DNA of 64,000 nt from Polychytrium aggregatum (Eukaryota > Chytridiomycota > Chytridiomycetes > Polychytriales): the NCBI RefSeq assembly GCF_025602895.1, contig NW_026516213.1, positions 981,786 to 1,045,785 on the forward strand, read 5' to 3'. The translations under genes were made by a program, and so were the position numbers. Shown piece after piece: positions 23,291 to 33,457 of the stretch. The notes under the pieces were generated by a model, which searched no databases, was not told the DNA's origin, and saw nothing but the letters and a program-made list of their open reading frames with translations. The stretch's first letter is position 1; the number at the start of each line of letters is the position of its first letter.

Positions 23291-24081
23291 TGTTAGGGAT
23301 AGCTCCTGCTTGTTCTCCACTTTGACTGCACACTTGGCTATTCTTTTGCCTTTCTGTTTGTTTGTGTGTAGCCTTGCAGTTCCCCTCCGATTTTCCGCCT
23401 TTTGCCTGTCTTTTCCGCTCCTTCCGCACTTCCGTTTTCCCGCGCTGCTCCGCTTCCTTTGTCTTCTTCGCACGCGCCGGTTTGTTTGTGCACGCGCCTT
23501 GCTGCGATTGGTTGCAATTCGGCTGCCGGTCATGTGTCCCCCCACCGGTGACTCATGACCTGCCTGACCGCCCCGATCTCTTGTTCATCTCGCATGCATT
23601 TGCCCCAACCTTATACTTGACCAATCCGCTTCTTGGACGTTGAGTCACATTGCTTCGCCTTTGCACGTTTCTCCTGCCAGGTGCTTCGCTTTTGCTTGCG
23701 CCTCTCTCGCTTTGGTTCTCTGCCTGTCTCGGTGGTCCTTCTCGGCCCTCGTTCGTGCATCGCCCCCTTCGCCCTGCTCGATCGCCCACTTTTCCCTCCC
23801 TTGGCCGCCCTTCGCTGCCAAGTCCGGACTTGTCTATAAATAGCCTGACCCCCGCGATGTGTAGTCGAACCTTAGCGTTCAAAATAGGACTAAATAAAGT
23901 GCCTTCTACTTTATTCTCTGAGTGTTCCTCACGTCTCATTTCGAGACTAGTCTTATCTTGAACGGATCTTTGCTTCCCTCGCTCCCTCTCCGAGTCCACT
24001 TCGGACTTTACCCTTGCCTTCCCTGAGCTCACTTCGAGCTCACTTCTTCTTTTGCCGTTGAGTCCCCTTTGGACTCTAACA
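23291..24081 (+). repeat. A2 3' LTR
   Basis: 791 bp, preceded by the polypurine tract AAGGAAGGGGATGA and followed directly by B2 sequence. Confidence 0.92.
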
Positions 24082-24638
24082 TCCACCATCATTCGGACGG
24101 TGTGACCTTGGACGGTGGCAGGGAGGTACAGCAGGGACTCTTCATGGTCCTCCTGCACAGCCTCCTGCACCATGACTTGACTTGGGGGAACGGGCGACAC
24201 TTGGTCTTGGTTGGCTTCATCACGGCCACTCGGACATTTTGGATAGGGTTCGGCCATTGCGGGGGCCTGCGGCGTCAGCACGCCATTGCACACGACGTCC
24301 ACGGCTTGCGGACACATGTCGGAAGCATCCGACACACACGACTTGACAGGGGTGAGGGCACAGGCGGTCCTGTCCCTCAAGGGTTCTTGATTTTCTTTTT
24401 TGTTTTGGTTTTCAATTTTGGTTTTCTCTTCACGTTCGTGGAGAGGCAGGCGGCTTGCGCCACCATGCACCTCTCGCACGACGCACAACACTTGGTTTGT
24501 TTCTCCTTCGGGGGAGGGGGCGAGGTGAACTTCCTCTGGAGACGCGTGGACTGCATTGAGCAATCCACGGCGTTGGTCTCCTACTAGGGCTCCAGAGCCA
24601 CCTAGTAGGGTCGGCCGTTTCCCGACTTCATGGGGCAC
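24082..24638 (-). pseudogene. pol: B2 pol, 5' part
   Basis: Residues 1-186 of B Pol: the poorly conserved linker after Gag and the first strand of the retropepsin, ending MMVD at the catalytic Asp where element A2 cuts in. The rest of the protease is absent; pol resumes only at 17671. It overlaps the end of gag in a different frame, as in the intact B4. Confidence 0.88.
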
Positions 24639-25423
24639 TCCTTGGCCTGGTGTCCCGGTCGGTGACAGAAGAAGCAGGAACCATGGCGGAGGTCCTCCTG
24701 CTTCTGTCTGTCCTTGGGGGAGACAGTGGCAGCTTGCTGGAACCGGGAGCGGGGAGGGCCACGAGCCTCCATGGCGTTGACGTCAACGTCCATGGGCTCA
24801 GGCATGGGTCTTGCGGGCGGGGCCGGGCGAGGCGGACGGGCTGGGACGTGATGAGACCGATGGCCGCCTGCCAGCTGCGGGTAGAACTGGCGGCCATGGT
24901 ACTGGACGTTGTCGAGGTTCTCGGCAACGTCCATCATCACGTCCAGGGACTTGCGGGCATCAGGGTTGCTGGCGATGTACTCTCTGATCTTGGGCTTGAG
25001 GCCCTTCTGGAAGAGGTACATCGCATCAGCAGAGCCCAGCTCCTCAATCTGGGAGGAGAGGTCTTCAAACTCCTCGATGTAGCGGGTCACAGAACCACGC
25101 TGCACGAGAGAGTATAGCTTGTCACGGGCAATGAGTTCAGCATTGGGGCTGCCGAAGCGGCGACGGAGGCGGTCCTTGAAGTCGTCAAACACACCTTCGC
25201 TCTGCTCGTCGAACCCTTGGCGGCGGTACCAACGGTACGCCTGGTCCTTTAAGCAGAGCTTGGCGGCGACGATGTGGTGGGTGGGGGCGACTTGGGCAGC
25301 ATCGAGGTAGTCCTCGAGTTGCTGCAGCCAGTCCTCCACCGAGGAGGAGCGGCTCTTCCCAGTAAACACTGGGGCACGGAAGGTCTTGAGGAAGGCTTCC
25401 GGAAGTGGGCGGGGGTTGCTCAT
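24602..25423 (-). CDS. gag: B2 Gag
   Basis: 273-residue Gag, apparently identical in sequence to the B4 and B3 copies. The capsid-like part contains [20 protein letters not shown] and the retrotransposon-gag signature around YRWYRRQGF, followed by a Pro/Arg-rich linker and one CCHC zinc knuckle [14 protein letters not shown] near the C-terminus for RNA binding. The frame is intact although its pol is destroyed, so any product could only be used in trans by another B element. Confidence 0.88.
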   Translation of the reverse strand: MSNPRPLPEAFLKTFRAPVFTGKSRSSSVEDWLQQLEDYLDAAQVAPTHHIVAAKLCLKDQAYRWYRRQGFDEQSEGVFDDFKDRLRRRFGSPNAELIARDKLYSLVQRGSVTRYIEEFEDLSSQIEELGSADAMYLFQKGLKPKIREYIASNPDARKSLDVMMDVAENLDNVQYHGRQFYPQLAGGHRSHHVPARPPRPAPPARPMPEPMDVDVNAMEARGPPRSRFQQAATVSPKDRQKQEDLRHGSCFFCHRPGHQAKECPMKSGNGRPY

Positions 25424-25527
25424 GGCAGGGGCAGGCTCCAGGGACAGAGAGGAGAGTCGGTCGGCAAGAGAGGCGGGATCCAGCTTGAGGATCTAGAAAG
25501 AGGACAAACAGGACGAAAACAAGACGA

Positions 25528-25545
25528 GGATTTCCGATGCTACCA
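25528..25545 (-). promoter_or_regulatory. B tRNA-type primer-binding site (B1/B2 composite)
   Basis: On the minus strand TGGTAGCATCGGAAATCC directly follows the 5' LTR. Its first 11 nt complement a tRNA ending CGATGCT-A-CCA, plausible for an initiator tRNA-Met, whose acceptor usually begins AGC. Confidence 0.6.
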
Positions 25546-25854
25546 TGTAACGTCCACTACTGGGACGTTGGGGCAAGACGGGGAGGGAGGGGGTACAAGA
25601 CAAGACAGGACAGGGCAGAACAGGGCGGTGCTAGGCTACTCTAGCGGACGGGTGAGCTCGGGAAGCACTTACGTTTATTCACGATAAAACCGAACTCCAG
25701 ACAAACGGGGGGAACGGGGGCAACCCGCAGGTATACCCTGCGGTGGCCTGCCTGCGGTGCGTGAAAACGCAAAGCGCAGCACAGGTCACGACCCACTGCG
25801 CCGCGCAGTACGCGCAGTACGCGCAGCACAGCGTCGGAGATACCATCTCCTACA
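25546..25854 (-). repeat. Family B LTR, 5' LTR of the B1/B2 composite
   Basis: 309 bp, sharing both private variants (25612, 25663) with the LTR at 10859-11167. It abuts LINE1 ORF2 at 25855 (flank CCTGG). Confidence 0.92.
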
Positions 25855-26773
25855 CCTGGGCCGCACTCTCCGAGATCGGAATGACCGATCCCCTTGAGAT
25901 TGGCCGGAGTGCAGCCTGTATGCGCTGCAGACCGCGTTCGCGCTCGTCCAGCAGCGCCAAGAGGTACTGGGCGCGGACGGCGGGATCCTCGAGCTGGGCG
26001 ATCTTCCACTGCCATTGGTCGACCTTTGGGTAGTACTTTGGCTGTACCCGCAGAGTCGCCCAGATGGGGAAGTGGTCGGACTGGCCACGGAAGGCACCGG
26101 CAGTGTCGACCTGCAGCAGCGGGTCGTTGTTGGCCTGGCGATGCGACACAAAGATGTAGTCGATCGTTGTCCAGCTGGGACCCCGCTGCCGGGTGTGGGT
26201 CGGGATCACAGCTGGAGGCACAACGCGGAGACCGGCGCGGGAGACAGTGTCCTCGAGGATCTTCTCCCTGCCACGGAGCGGCGTGGGCAGTCCGCTCAGG
26301 GCACTGAGGTGGGCATTGAAGTCACCCACCACAATGACCTGGGCGTCGGGGAGGGCGGCCTTGGTGTGGATCGACTGGAGGGCCTCGCGGTAGTCGTCCA
26401 GCTTGAGGCTCGGGGACAGGTAGAAGTTGCCGATGTGGATGACGTGTTTGTATGTCACCCACATGGCGTCGCCCTTGTCGCTGACTTCAATGTTGGTGAA
26501 GTCGTGCGGGTCGATCCTGGCCGGGTTGTAGAGGATGGCGATGCCTCTACCGGCGCGGCAACGGGGACCAGGGACCTTGACGGCATAGCCACAGAGAGGG
26601 CTGCGGGGTTCGAGGTCGGCGAGGGTTTCTTGGACACCGACAAAGTCGATGTCGTTGGTGTCGATGAGGTTCTTGAGTTCAACGTCGTTGACGTTGATGC
26701 CACAGACATTGAAGGAAGCGACGGTCAGGGATGTCTGGGCCCTGCCGCCTCCCTGCGAGGGGTGTGGATTCAT
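25855..26773 (-). pseudogene. LINE1 ORF2, endonuclease part only
   Basis: ORF2 of LINEs nicks the target and reverse-transcribes the element RNA. This piece has the whole apurinic/apyrimidinic-type endonuclease: Asn in FNVCG (residue 22), Glu in VQET (49), GDFNAH (150-155), Asp in TTIDYIF (205) and SDHFP (232-236). The RT domain is lost because a B LTR abuts at 25854. Its ATG overlaps the ORF1 stop as ATGA. Confidence 0.9.
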
Positions 26774-29055
26774 TGGAGTCGTGCAGCGCTGCTGCTGGCC
26801 CGGGGGCCCTCTCCTTCAGAGTCAGTGTCCATGACGGACAGCGGGACTCTGTAGGCGGGGTGAGGCTTGCTGGGCTTTGACGAGGCACCAGCGGCGGGGG
26901 CAGCAGCAGCAGCGACAGCAACGACAACGGCAGGGGCAGCGGTAGCGGCAGCGGCAGAGGCAGACGACGAGGCAGCGGCAGCGGCAGAACCAGGGACCTT
27001 GGGGACGGCGGTGATGTCCGCCCGCTTGACCTCCTTGCCGGATAGGGCCTTCTTGAGGAGCGAGTCGTACTCGTCGCGGTACTCCTCGGGGATGCGCATC
27101 TGGATGCAGCGGCGGACAGGGGCGGTCTTGGCCTTGGCTGCCTGGCGGAGGGACTTTGCCATAAAGTTCTTGATGGCATCGGATCGGGACAGGGCCAGTC
27201 CATGGTGCTTGAGACCATGGATGACGTCGTAGGCCGGTACGACCCTGACCCTGCCATGTGTGGACGACAGCGACTCCAGACGGGCACCAAGGTCGGCCTT
27301 GTTGGATTTGTCGCGGACAAGGACCTCCATGACCGTGGCCTCAGGGAAGTTGATCTCGGCCAACTCCCTGGTGTCGATGCCGCATCGCTTGAGGTTGCGG
27401 CGGACACTGCCGAGGTCGCCACAGCGGATGCCCTCGACGTACAGCCAGTCCATGTTGGTGACGGCCTCCCTGAACTTGTCGTTCCGGAGCTCAGAGTTGG
27501 CGACCGTCCCGGGGACAAGGACTGGCTGGCGGTGCTGGTTGGGCTGGATCGGCTTGGAGGAGCCTGGCATTCGGCCGGTGGTCAGCATCCTCTTCCATTC
27601 GTCGAGCTGGCTGGCCTCGGACATGCGGCCGACACGGCTCTCGGCCTCCCGAACGTTCTTCAAGAGAGCGGCCTTGTACGAGGGAGACGGGGCGGAAACA
27701 GGGGCAGAGCCAGGGAGGGAGCCGGAGGACTGGGTCTTGGAACCGGGGGACTGGGTCTTGGGGGTGGCAGTCTTGTTGGCAACAGACTTGCGGAGCTGCT
27801 CCGTGGCACGGCTGATTGCCACATTGGACTTGGCGATCTTCTGGACCATGGCCTTGGTGGCAGCATCCATGTTGTCGGCCACGAGTGCCTCGAACAGGAT
27901 GGACTGCACCCGGTCAGCCTCTCGCTTGAGGATAGCGAGGGCCTCCTCGGGTTTCATCGCAGGGACGGGAGCCTGGGACGGAGGAGGGGTCTTGGCCTTG
28001 ACGACGGGTCGGGGCGGAAGGACGGGCCTGGCCTTGGGGACAGGGGACGCAGTGCCAACAGCATCAACAGCTCGACGAGCTGGATCGACGGGGTCAGCAG
28101 TGGAAGCAGGGGCTGCTCGAGGGGCGCCTTCAGAGGCACCACGGGGGACGGCGCGCTGCTTGTCCATGGTCTTGAGGCCGCACTTGGTGTGGAAGTTCTC
28201 CTTGAACTTGTCCGAGAACGCATCCACAAACAGCTTGCGGGACTCCTTGGTGGTGCGGCTCATGTGGGCCCAGAACTGGAAGGCCGACATCTGGCCGGGG
28301 CAGGGTCCGTCCTCGAGGGCCTGGGGACACTTGAGCTGGAGCTCGTCCTTGCCGTGCTTGACGACGATCCAGGGATCGGCCGAGGCGAGCTTGCACTTGC
28401 GGCACAGGACAGTGCACTGCAGCTTGGCGGTCACGGCCATCCACAGCTGGTTGTTCATCTTGGTGACGTCGATGATCTGGGTTGCAGCCTTCTGATCATC
28501 GACGTCGGACGAGGCGTGCCACTTGCGCCAGAACTCGTCGCGCCAAGGAACCGAGACGACGTCGGCACTGGGCTGGACAACAATGTCCATGGCACAGTGG
28601 TCTTGGTGGGGAGCGGCGGAGGAGGACACGGGAGCCAGGGACTCGGCAGGGTGGTCTTGGTCGGCACAGGAGGACGAGGGCTCAGCGTCAGGCTCTTGGT
28701 CCGGGCTGAGGTCTTCTTCGACATTGATGTCCTCCAGTTCATCAATGTCGACGGCGGCACGGGCGGCAGCGCGGTCCAAGGGCGGGAACGAAAAGTCGGG
28801 TTCGGCCGGGAACCTGAACTCGGGCGGGGCCGGGAGCCTGGACTCGGGCACGGACACGGACGGGAACTCGGACTCGGGGAGACGCTCGTCATGCTCCGGC
28901 CTGGGGAGCATGGTCATTGCGTCGGGCAAGGACAGGCGACGCTTGGCGGGGGAGGAAGGGGTGGCCACGGGTCGCTCCTTGCGCTTGAAGATCAAGCTGC
29001 CGACAGCGATGGTCGAGGCCGGGAGAAGGGACTGCTGGGGTCTGTCCTTGGACAT
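26770..29055 (-). CDS. LINE1 ORF1 protein
   Basis: 761-residue ORF1, intact. LINE ORF1 proteins are nucleic-acid-binding partners of the RT. I do not recognise a standard RRM or CCHC row. Visible features are an acidic, Pro-rich N-terminal third, a Cys cluster CTVLCRKC followed by KCPQALEDGPC in the middle, then a long Pro/Ala/Lys-rich linker and a C-terminal half with an Ala-rich run near the end. The Cys cluster could be a zinc site. It matches the ORF1 of LINE2 at the positions compared. Confidence 0.82.
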   Translation of the reverse strand: MSKDRPQQSLLPASTIAVGSLIFKRKERPVATPSSPAKRRLSLPDAMTMLPRPEHDERLPESEFPSVSVPESRLPAPPEFRFPAEPDFSFPPLDRAAARAAVDIDELEDINVEEDLSPDQEPDAEPSSSCADQDHPAESLAPVSSSAAPHQDHCAMDIVVQPSADVVSVPWRDEFWRKWHASSDVDDQKAATQIIDVTKMNNQLWMAVTAKLQCTVLCRKCKLASADPWIVVKHGKDELQLKCPQALEDGPCPGQMSAFQFWAHMSRTTKESRKLFVDAFSDKFKENFHTKCGLKTMDKQRAVPRGASEGAPRAAPASTADPVDPARRAVDAVGTASPVPKARPVLPPRPVVKAKTPPPSQAPVPAMKPEEALAILKREADRVQSILFEALVADNMDAATKAMVQKIAKSNVAISRATEQLRKSVANKTATPKTQSPGSKTQSSGSLPGSAPVSAPSPSYKAALLKNVREAESRVGRMSEASQLDEWKRMLTTGRMPGSSKPIQPNQHRQPVLVPGTVANSELRNDKFREAVTNMDWLYVEGIRCGDLGSVRRNLKRCGIDTRELAEINFPEATVMEVLVRDKSNKADLGARLESLSSTHGRVRVVPAYDVIHGLKHHGLALSRSDAIKNFMAKSLRQAAKAKTAPVRRCIQMRIPEEYRDEYDSLLKKALSGKEVKRADITAVPKVPGSAAAAASSSASAAAATAAPAVVVAVAAAAAPAAGASSKPSKPHPAYRVPLSVMDTDSEGEGPRASSSAARLQ

Positions 29056-29160
29056 CGCTCAGCAGTGGGGAAGGGGACAGGGAGTGTGGGAGCGAGGGCG
29101 GGGAACTGGAGGGGCAGAGCTGGAACAAACACAGAGGTGAAAGCAGTGTGGTGCAGGCCA

Positions 29161-29300
29161 CACGGTGCAGCAAGAGCAATACAGGTGCAGCAGGAGCAGG
29201 ACAGGTGCAGCAAGAGCAGGACAGGTGCAGCAAGAGCAGGACAGGTGCAGCAAGAGCAGGACAGGTGCAGCAGGAGCAGGATAGGTGCGGCAGGAGCAGA
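29161..29300 (-). repeat. 20-bp tandem monomers in LINE1 5' UTR
   Basis: Seven consecutive 20-bp units (plus-strand form ACAGGTGCAGCAAGAGCAGG), with substitutions mainly in the first and last units. They lie about 105 bp upstream of the ORF1 start, where a LINE internal promoter would be expected. Confidence 0.9.
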
Positions 29301-29819
29301 GAACTCGATGTGCGATGAACCTGTGTTTCACGATCCGATCCCGCGTTGGCGATCCGAAACTCGCATTGGCGATGTCAGTCAAGCTGGTCTTCCTCGCTGC
29401 CCTATTTATCGTTTCCCAGTCTGCATCGCCGCCAGCGTCAACGATCGTGGGAATCGCCCCAACCAGACTCATCTGCCATCGTGATCGACCATCGTGATCG
29501 ACGTCACAGTCTGCGCACCGATATCGCACGAATCAGCATCGACGATGACCAATACCCTCCCCATCCATGGCCAAACATTACGCATCCACGATGCATGGAT
29601 GATGCAATTCACATCCCATGACACCCCAGACGCAGCTTTCCCACGGCAGATACGCCCTCGGATACCCCAATCCGAGTCGGTTTGGGGGAGATACGAACCC
29701 GATGATCGGAGTGTGAGGTCGGAATGGCATGTGGGATGCCCCATCAGACTCATCATCCATGAGACAAGTGCATGGAGATGCCATGATCCATCGCCGAGTC
29801 TCAACCCTGGCGAAGACCA
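29301..29819 (-). promoter_or_regulatory. LINE1 5' UTR
   Basis: Non-coding leader of the LINE, the same as in LINE2, including a tandem CATCGTGATCGAC duplication near 29477-29502. LINE promoters are internal to this region; no individual element can be assigned. Confidence 0.55.
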
Positions 29820-29949
29820 TTTTTTTTTTTTTTTGTTACTATAGTCAACTTTATTCAAGAAGACAAGCCATCAGGTCCAACAGGTTGGTACCCCGGCACG
29901 TTGAGTACACAGGCAAGCCTATTTACTCCTGTTGCAGCCTAGTGCTGCC
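29820..29949 (-). promoter_or_regulatory. LINE2 3' UTR, poly(A) signal and tail
   Basis: On the minus strand the stop codon is followed by about 100 nt of non-coding sequence, then TTGAATAAAGTTGAC and a run of 15 A (29820-29834). The tail is directly followed by the 5' end of LINE1. Confidence 0.85.
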
Positions 29950-32900
29950 TCAGCTGCCCACAAGGTCTGAGACCAAGCGGGTGAACACATTTTCGAGCAG
30001 TTCCCACAAGGGAACAGCAGGATCGAGGGGGGGTCGGGGTGGAGGAATGACAAGTGCTGACACTATACTACGCTGTGATGAGGGTGCAGGGAGAGACTGC
30101 AAGGGTGGGACTACACTGGGTGTGGGAGTGGGTGGTGGTGCTGGGTGTGCACCAAGTGCGAATGCTCGGAAGGCAGTGCGGGGAGCGGGTACATGAGCAG
30201 CAAGTGATCCAAGTGCGGGAGGGGTGCGACTGCGAGGGGGAGTGCGATCGAAACTGAGCAGGTCCAGCAGCTTGTCCACTGGTCCCACTCCGGCTATACC
30301 ACTTTCCACCCAAGTCGGGTGGGCCGTCTTGAGGGCTGCGACCTTGCGGACCAGGACTTGATGCGGATCCACACACTGCTGTGCGTGGGTCCTGGTCAAG
30401 TCGATCCCGGATCCGTGTCGAGCCAGGTTCTTGCACTTGCGGTAGCCAAATCTGAAGTGGCCTGGGAGAGCACCGAGTCGCCATCGGACCATGAACATGA
30501 GCATGATCATGGATCCTTGGTACCCGCGAGCCTCCCAGAGTCCCGACATCTTGGTCGACGGGGTGCAGGCGGCGGTGAGCTGCTTGGAGCGGTCGAAGCC
30601 GTTCTTCATGTGGTCCTCGAAGATGAGGGTCTTGATCGGGACGGGCTGGGGTCGGGGCGGTCCGGGCGGCGGCGGCTGGTGTCGGGTCTTGCCTCGGTAG
30701 ATCTCCGTGGCCGTGAGGGAGTGGTCGGCCTCTTGTCGGCGGACCACCATGGCCCAGTGCGGATCGGCTCGGACTCCTTGGCCGAGGAACTGGTCGGGGT
30801 GGTAGGGCGCAATGATCTTGTTGCGCAGGATCATCGACAGCATCTTGTCGCCGTCAGAGACTTGGTCGTCCCAGCGGGCCCAGTTCTGCAGGGCCAGCAT
30901 CTTGACACGGACCGACATCTTGGGAAGGCCGCAGTTGAGGTGCATGGCACCGACGGGAGTGCCGGGGCCGACGCGGAACATGGTGCGGAGGGCCGTCATC
31001 TGGGCGTCGTCGAGGCGGTCGCGCAGAGCTGGGTCGGGGATGTCCATGGCCATCCCGTATTCGAGGGTCGGCCGCACAAAGGTCTTGTAGACCTGGGTGA
31101 TGGTCTTGGCCGAGACCTTGCCGAGGGTGATGCCGAGTCCAACCACGGTGTCGGTGACCATGTGGACCTTGCGGAGGAGCTTGTCGAACTGGAGGTCCGG
31201 GCGGAATCCGTCAATGTCGACCATGACACCGAGGTAGCGGAACTGGAGGACCTTGGGCAGCTCGGTGCCGTACAGCTTGGCGGGATGGAGCTGGTCGACG
31301 TTGCAGGCCGAGTACAGCACCTCGCACTTGGGAGGCGAGAAGCGGTACCGGTTGTCGATGCTGTGGCGTTCGCAGATATCCAGCATGGCCTGGGTGCGGC
31401 CAGCCGGACAGATGAGGACACCGTCATCGGCAAACCAGAGCGAGTTGACCCGGAGACGGTGGTGGCGACTCGAGGCAAGCACAAGTCCGTCCTCGGCTCG
31501 GAGCAGTCCAGGCAGGTCGTCAATGTGGGCACTGAACAGAAGGGGACTCAGGACCGAGCCTTGGATGAGACCCTTCTGCAGCCACACAGGCTGCGACGTG
31601 CGGCCCTTGCTGGCGACGCGGACAAGAGTGCGGTCGAACATGGCCCTGAGGACCCCGACGGCGACCGGACCAGCACCTCGGGTGGCGATCTTGTCCCAGA
31701 GGCGCTCCCGCCAGACAGTGTCGTAGGCGGCCTTGATGTCGAGGAAGACCAGGCTGTACTCGTCGTCGCGGATCTTGTTCATGCGGACAAGAGCGTCGAG
31801 CGAGTACACCTGGTCGAGGGTGCCTCGGTCCGGGCGGAAGCCTCCCTGGGCAATGTCCATGATGCCGATCTCGCGGGTGAGGAACGGCAGCAGGACTCGC
31901 TCGGCGATCTTGCGGAGGACCTGGGTCAACCCGATGGGCCGGTACATGGCCGGATCGAGGATCGAACCCTTGTTCTTGTAGACCGGGTGGATCAGGACAG
32001 TGTTCCACTCGGTCGGGACGACGGAGGCCTTGAGGGCGGCCAGCAGGATGGCCCGGAGCCAGGGAGCGACCACGGGAGCGACAGGGTGCAGCATCTCGGC
32101 CTTGATCTTGTCCGGGCCGGAAGACTTGCGCTTGGGGGACTTGACGATGGCATCGGCCACCTCGTCCGACGACAATCGGGGAATGGAGCGGTCCTCGGGG
32201 AGCAGGCGCGGAACAGTGTCCAGGGGTCTTGGGCCGACGGTCCGGTCAAAGGCGGCACCGGGGGTGTCCTGGGAGTGCGAGGAGACCTTGCCGTAGTGGA
32301 CCACAAGTCGCTCGAGGGCCTCGTCCGAGTTGTCAAAGTGGAAGGCGTCGTCGAGCTCCTTGCGCTTCTTCATGGCGGCCAGGGACTTGGCGACCTCGGA
32401 AGCGTTGAGGGAGTGCAGCTTGTTCATGGCCAGGGTCTCGGCTGCTCGGCGGGACTGGACGATGAGGTTCTTTTCTTGTTTGCGGACAGCGCGGAGTTCG
32501 GCGCGCTTGTCCTCGGCGACGCGGAGGGAGAGCCCGGGCAACTTGAGCTGGTAGATGAGATCGCGGCGCCTCTCGCGAAGCTGCCGCATCTCGGGGATCA
32601 GGGCCGGGTCCTTCCAGACGGTCTTGATGGAAGCCTTGCCGATGGTGGAGTCGGCAGCGGTGGTGATCAGGGCGATCATGATGGACCAGGCGCGGTCGAT
32701 GCAGTCCTGGGCCGCACTCTCCGAGATCGGAATGACCGATCCCCTTGAGATTGGCCGGAGTGCAGCCTGGATGCGCTGCAGACCGCGTTCGCGCTCGTCC
32801 AGCAGCGCCAAGAGGTACTGGGCGCGGACGGCAGGATCCTCGAGCTGGGCGATCTTCCACTGCCATTGGTCGACCTTTGGGTAGTACTTTGGCTGTACCC

Positions 32901-33139
32901 GCAGAGTCGCCCAGATGGGGAAGTGGTCGGACTGGCCACGGAAGGCACCGGCAGTGTCGACCTGCAGCAGCGGGTCGTTGTTGGCCTGGCGATGCGACAC
33001 AAAGATGTAGTCGATCGTTGTCCAGCTGGGACCCCGCTGCCGGGTGTGGGTCGGGATCACAGCTGGAGGCACAACGCGGAGACCGGCGCGGGAGACAGTG
33101 TCCTCGAGGATCTTCTCCCTGCCACGGAGCGGCGTGGGC
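29950..33139 (-). pseudogene. LINE2 ORF2, 3' part (RT)
   Basis: Residues from about 160 to the end of the 1,224-residue ORF2. It includes the end of the endonuclease (TTIDYIF, SDHFP), a coiled linker, and the RT: YRPIGLTQVL, GFRPDRGTLDQVYSLDAL, FLDIKAAYDTV, and the catalytic FADD at residues 731-734. The C-terminal tail has a Cys/His group (KCKNLARH to RTHAQQC) but no RNase H that I can see. It is disrupted by B3, which enters at 33140; the N-terminal 163 codons are at 42891-43380. Otherwise there is no stop or frameshift. Confidence 0.9.
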
Positions 33140-33448
33140 TGTAACGTCCACTACTGGGACGTTGGGGCAAGACGGGGAGGGAGGGGGTACAAGACAAGAC
33201 AGGACGGGGCAGAACAGGGCGGTGCTAGGCTACTCTAGCGGACGGGTGAGCTCGGGGAGCACTTACGTTTATTCACGATAAAACCGAACTCCAGACAAAC
33301 GGGGGGAACGGGGGCAACCCGCAGGTATACCCTGCGGTGGCCTGCCTGCGGTGCGTGAAAACGCAAAGCGCAGCACAGGTCACGACCCACTGCGCCGCGC
33401 AGTACGCGCAGTACGCGCAGCACAGCGTCGGAGATACCATCTCCTACA
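33140..33448 (-). repeat. B3 3' LTR
   Basis: 309 bp, TG...CA, common B form. Confidence 0.93.
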
Positions 33449-33457
33449 CTCCCACAC

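Larger units (their letters stand above)
17672..24081 (+). mobile_element. Element A2, family A chromovirus (near full length)
   Basis: Ty3/Gypsy element with both LTRs, self-priming site, damaged gag and damaged pol, inserted in B2 in opposite orientation. Both flanks are B sequence, but no target duplication is present and 359 bp of B are missing between them. Confidence 0.9.
25855..29819 (-). mobile_element. LINE1: 5' part of an APE-type LINE
   Basis: Non-LTR retrotransposon unit holding the 5' UTR, ORF1 and the first 306 codons of ORF2. It is cut by the B1/B2 5' LTR. Its 5' end at 29819 joins the poly(A) of LINE2 without intervening DNA. Confidence 0.88.

Noticed and set aside
29161-29300. 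Possible CRISPR-like array
   Set aside because: The 20-bp units are contiguous with no spacers and lie in a eukaryotic LINE leader.
27202-29484. 760-codon plus-strand open frame
   Set aside because: It is antisense to LINE1 ORF1 and its 5' UTR in GC-rich sequence, has Gly/Leu/Val-rich composition, and recurs only because LINE2 is the same sequence (43809-46091).
30319-32748. 809-codon plus-strand open frame
   Set aside because: It is a shadow of the LINE2 RT on the opposite strand, repeated at 46926-49355; composition is D/G/L/V-rich with no domain.
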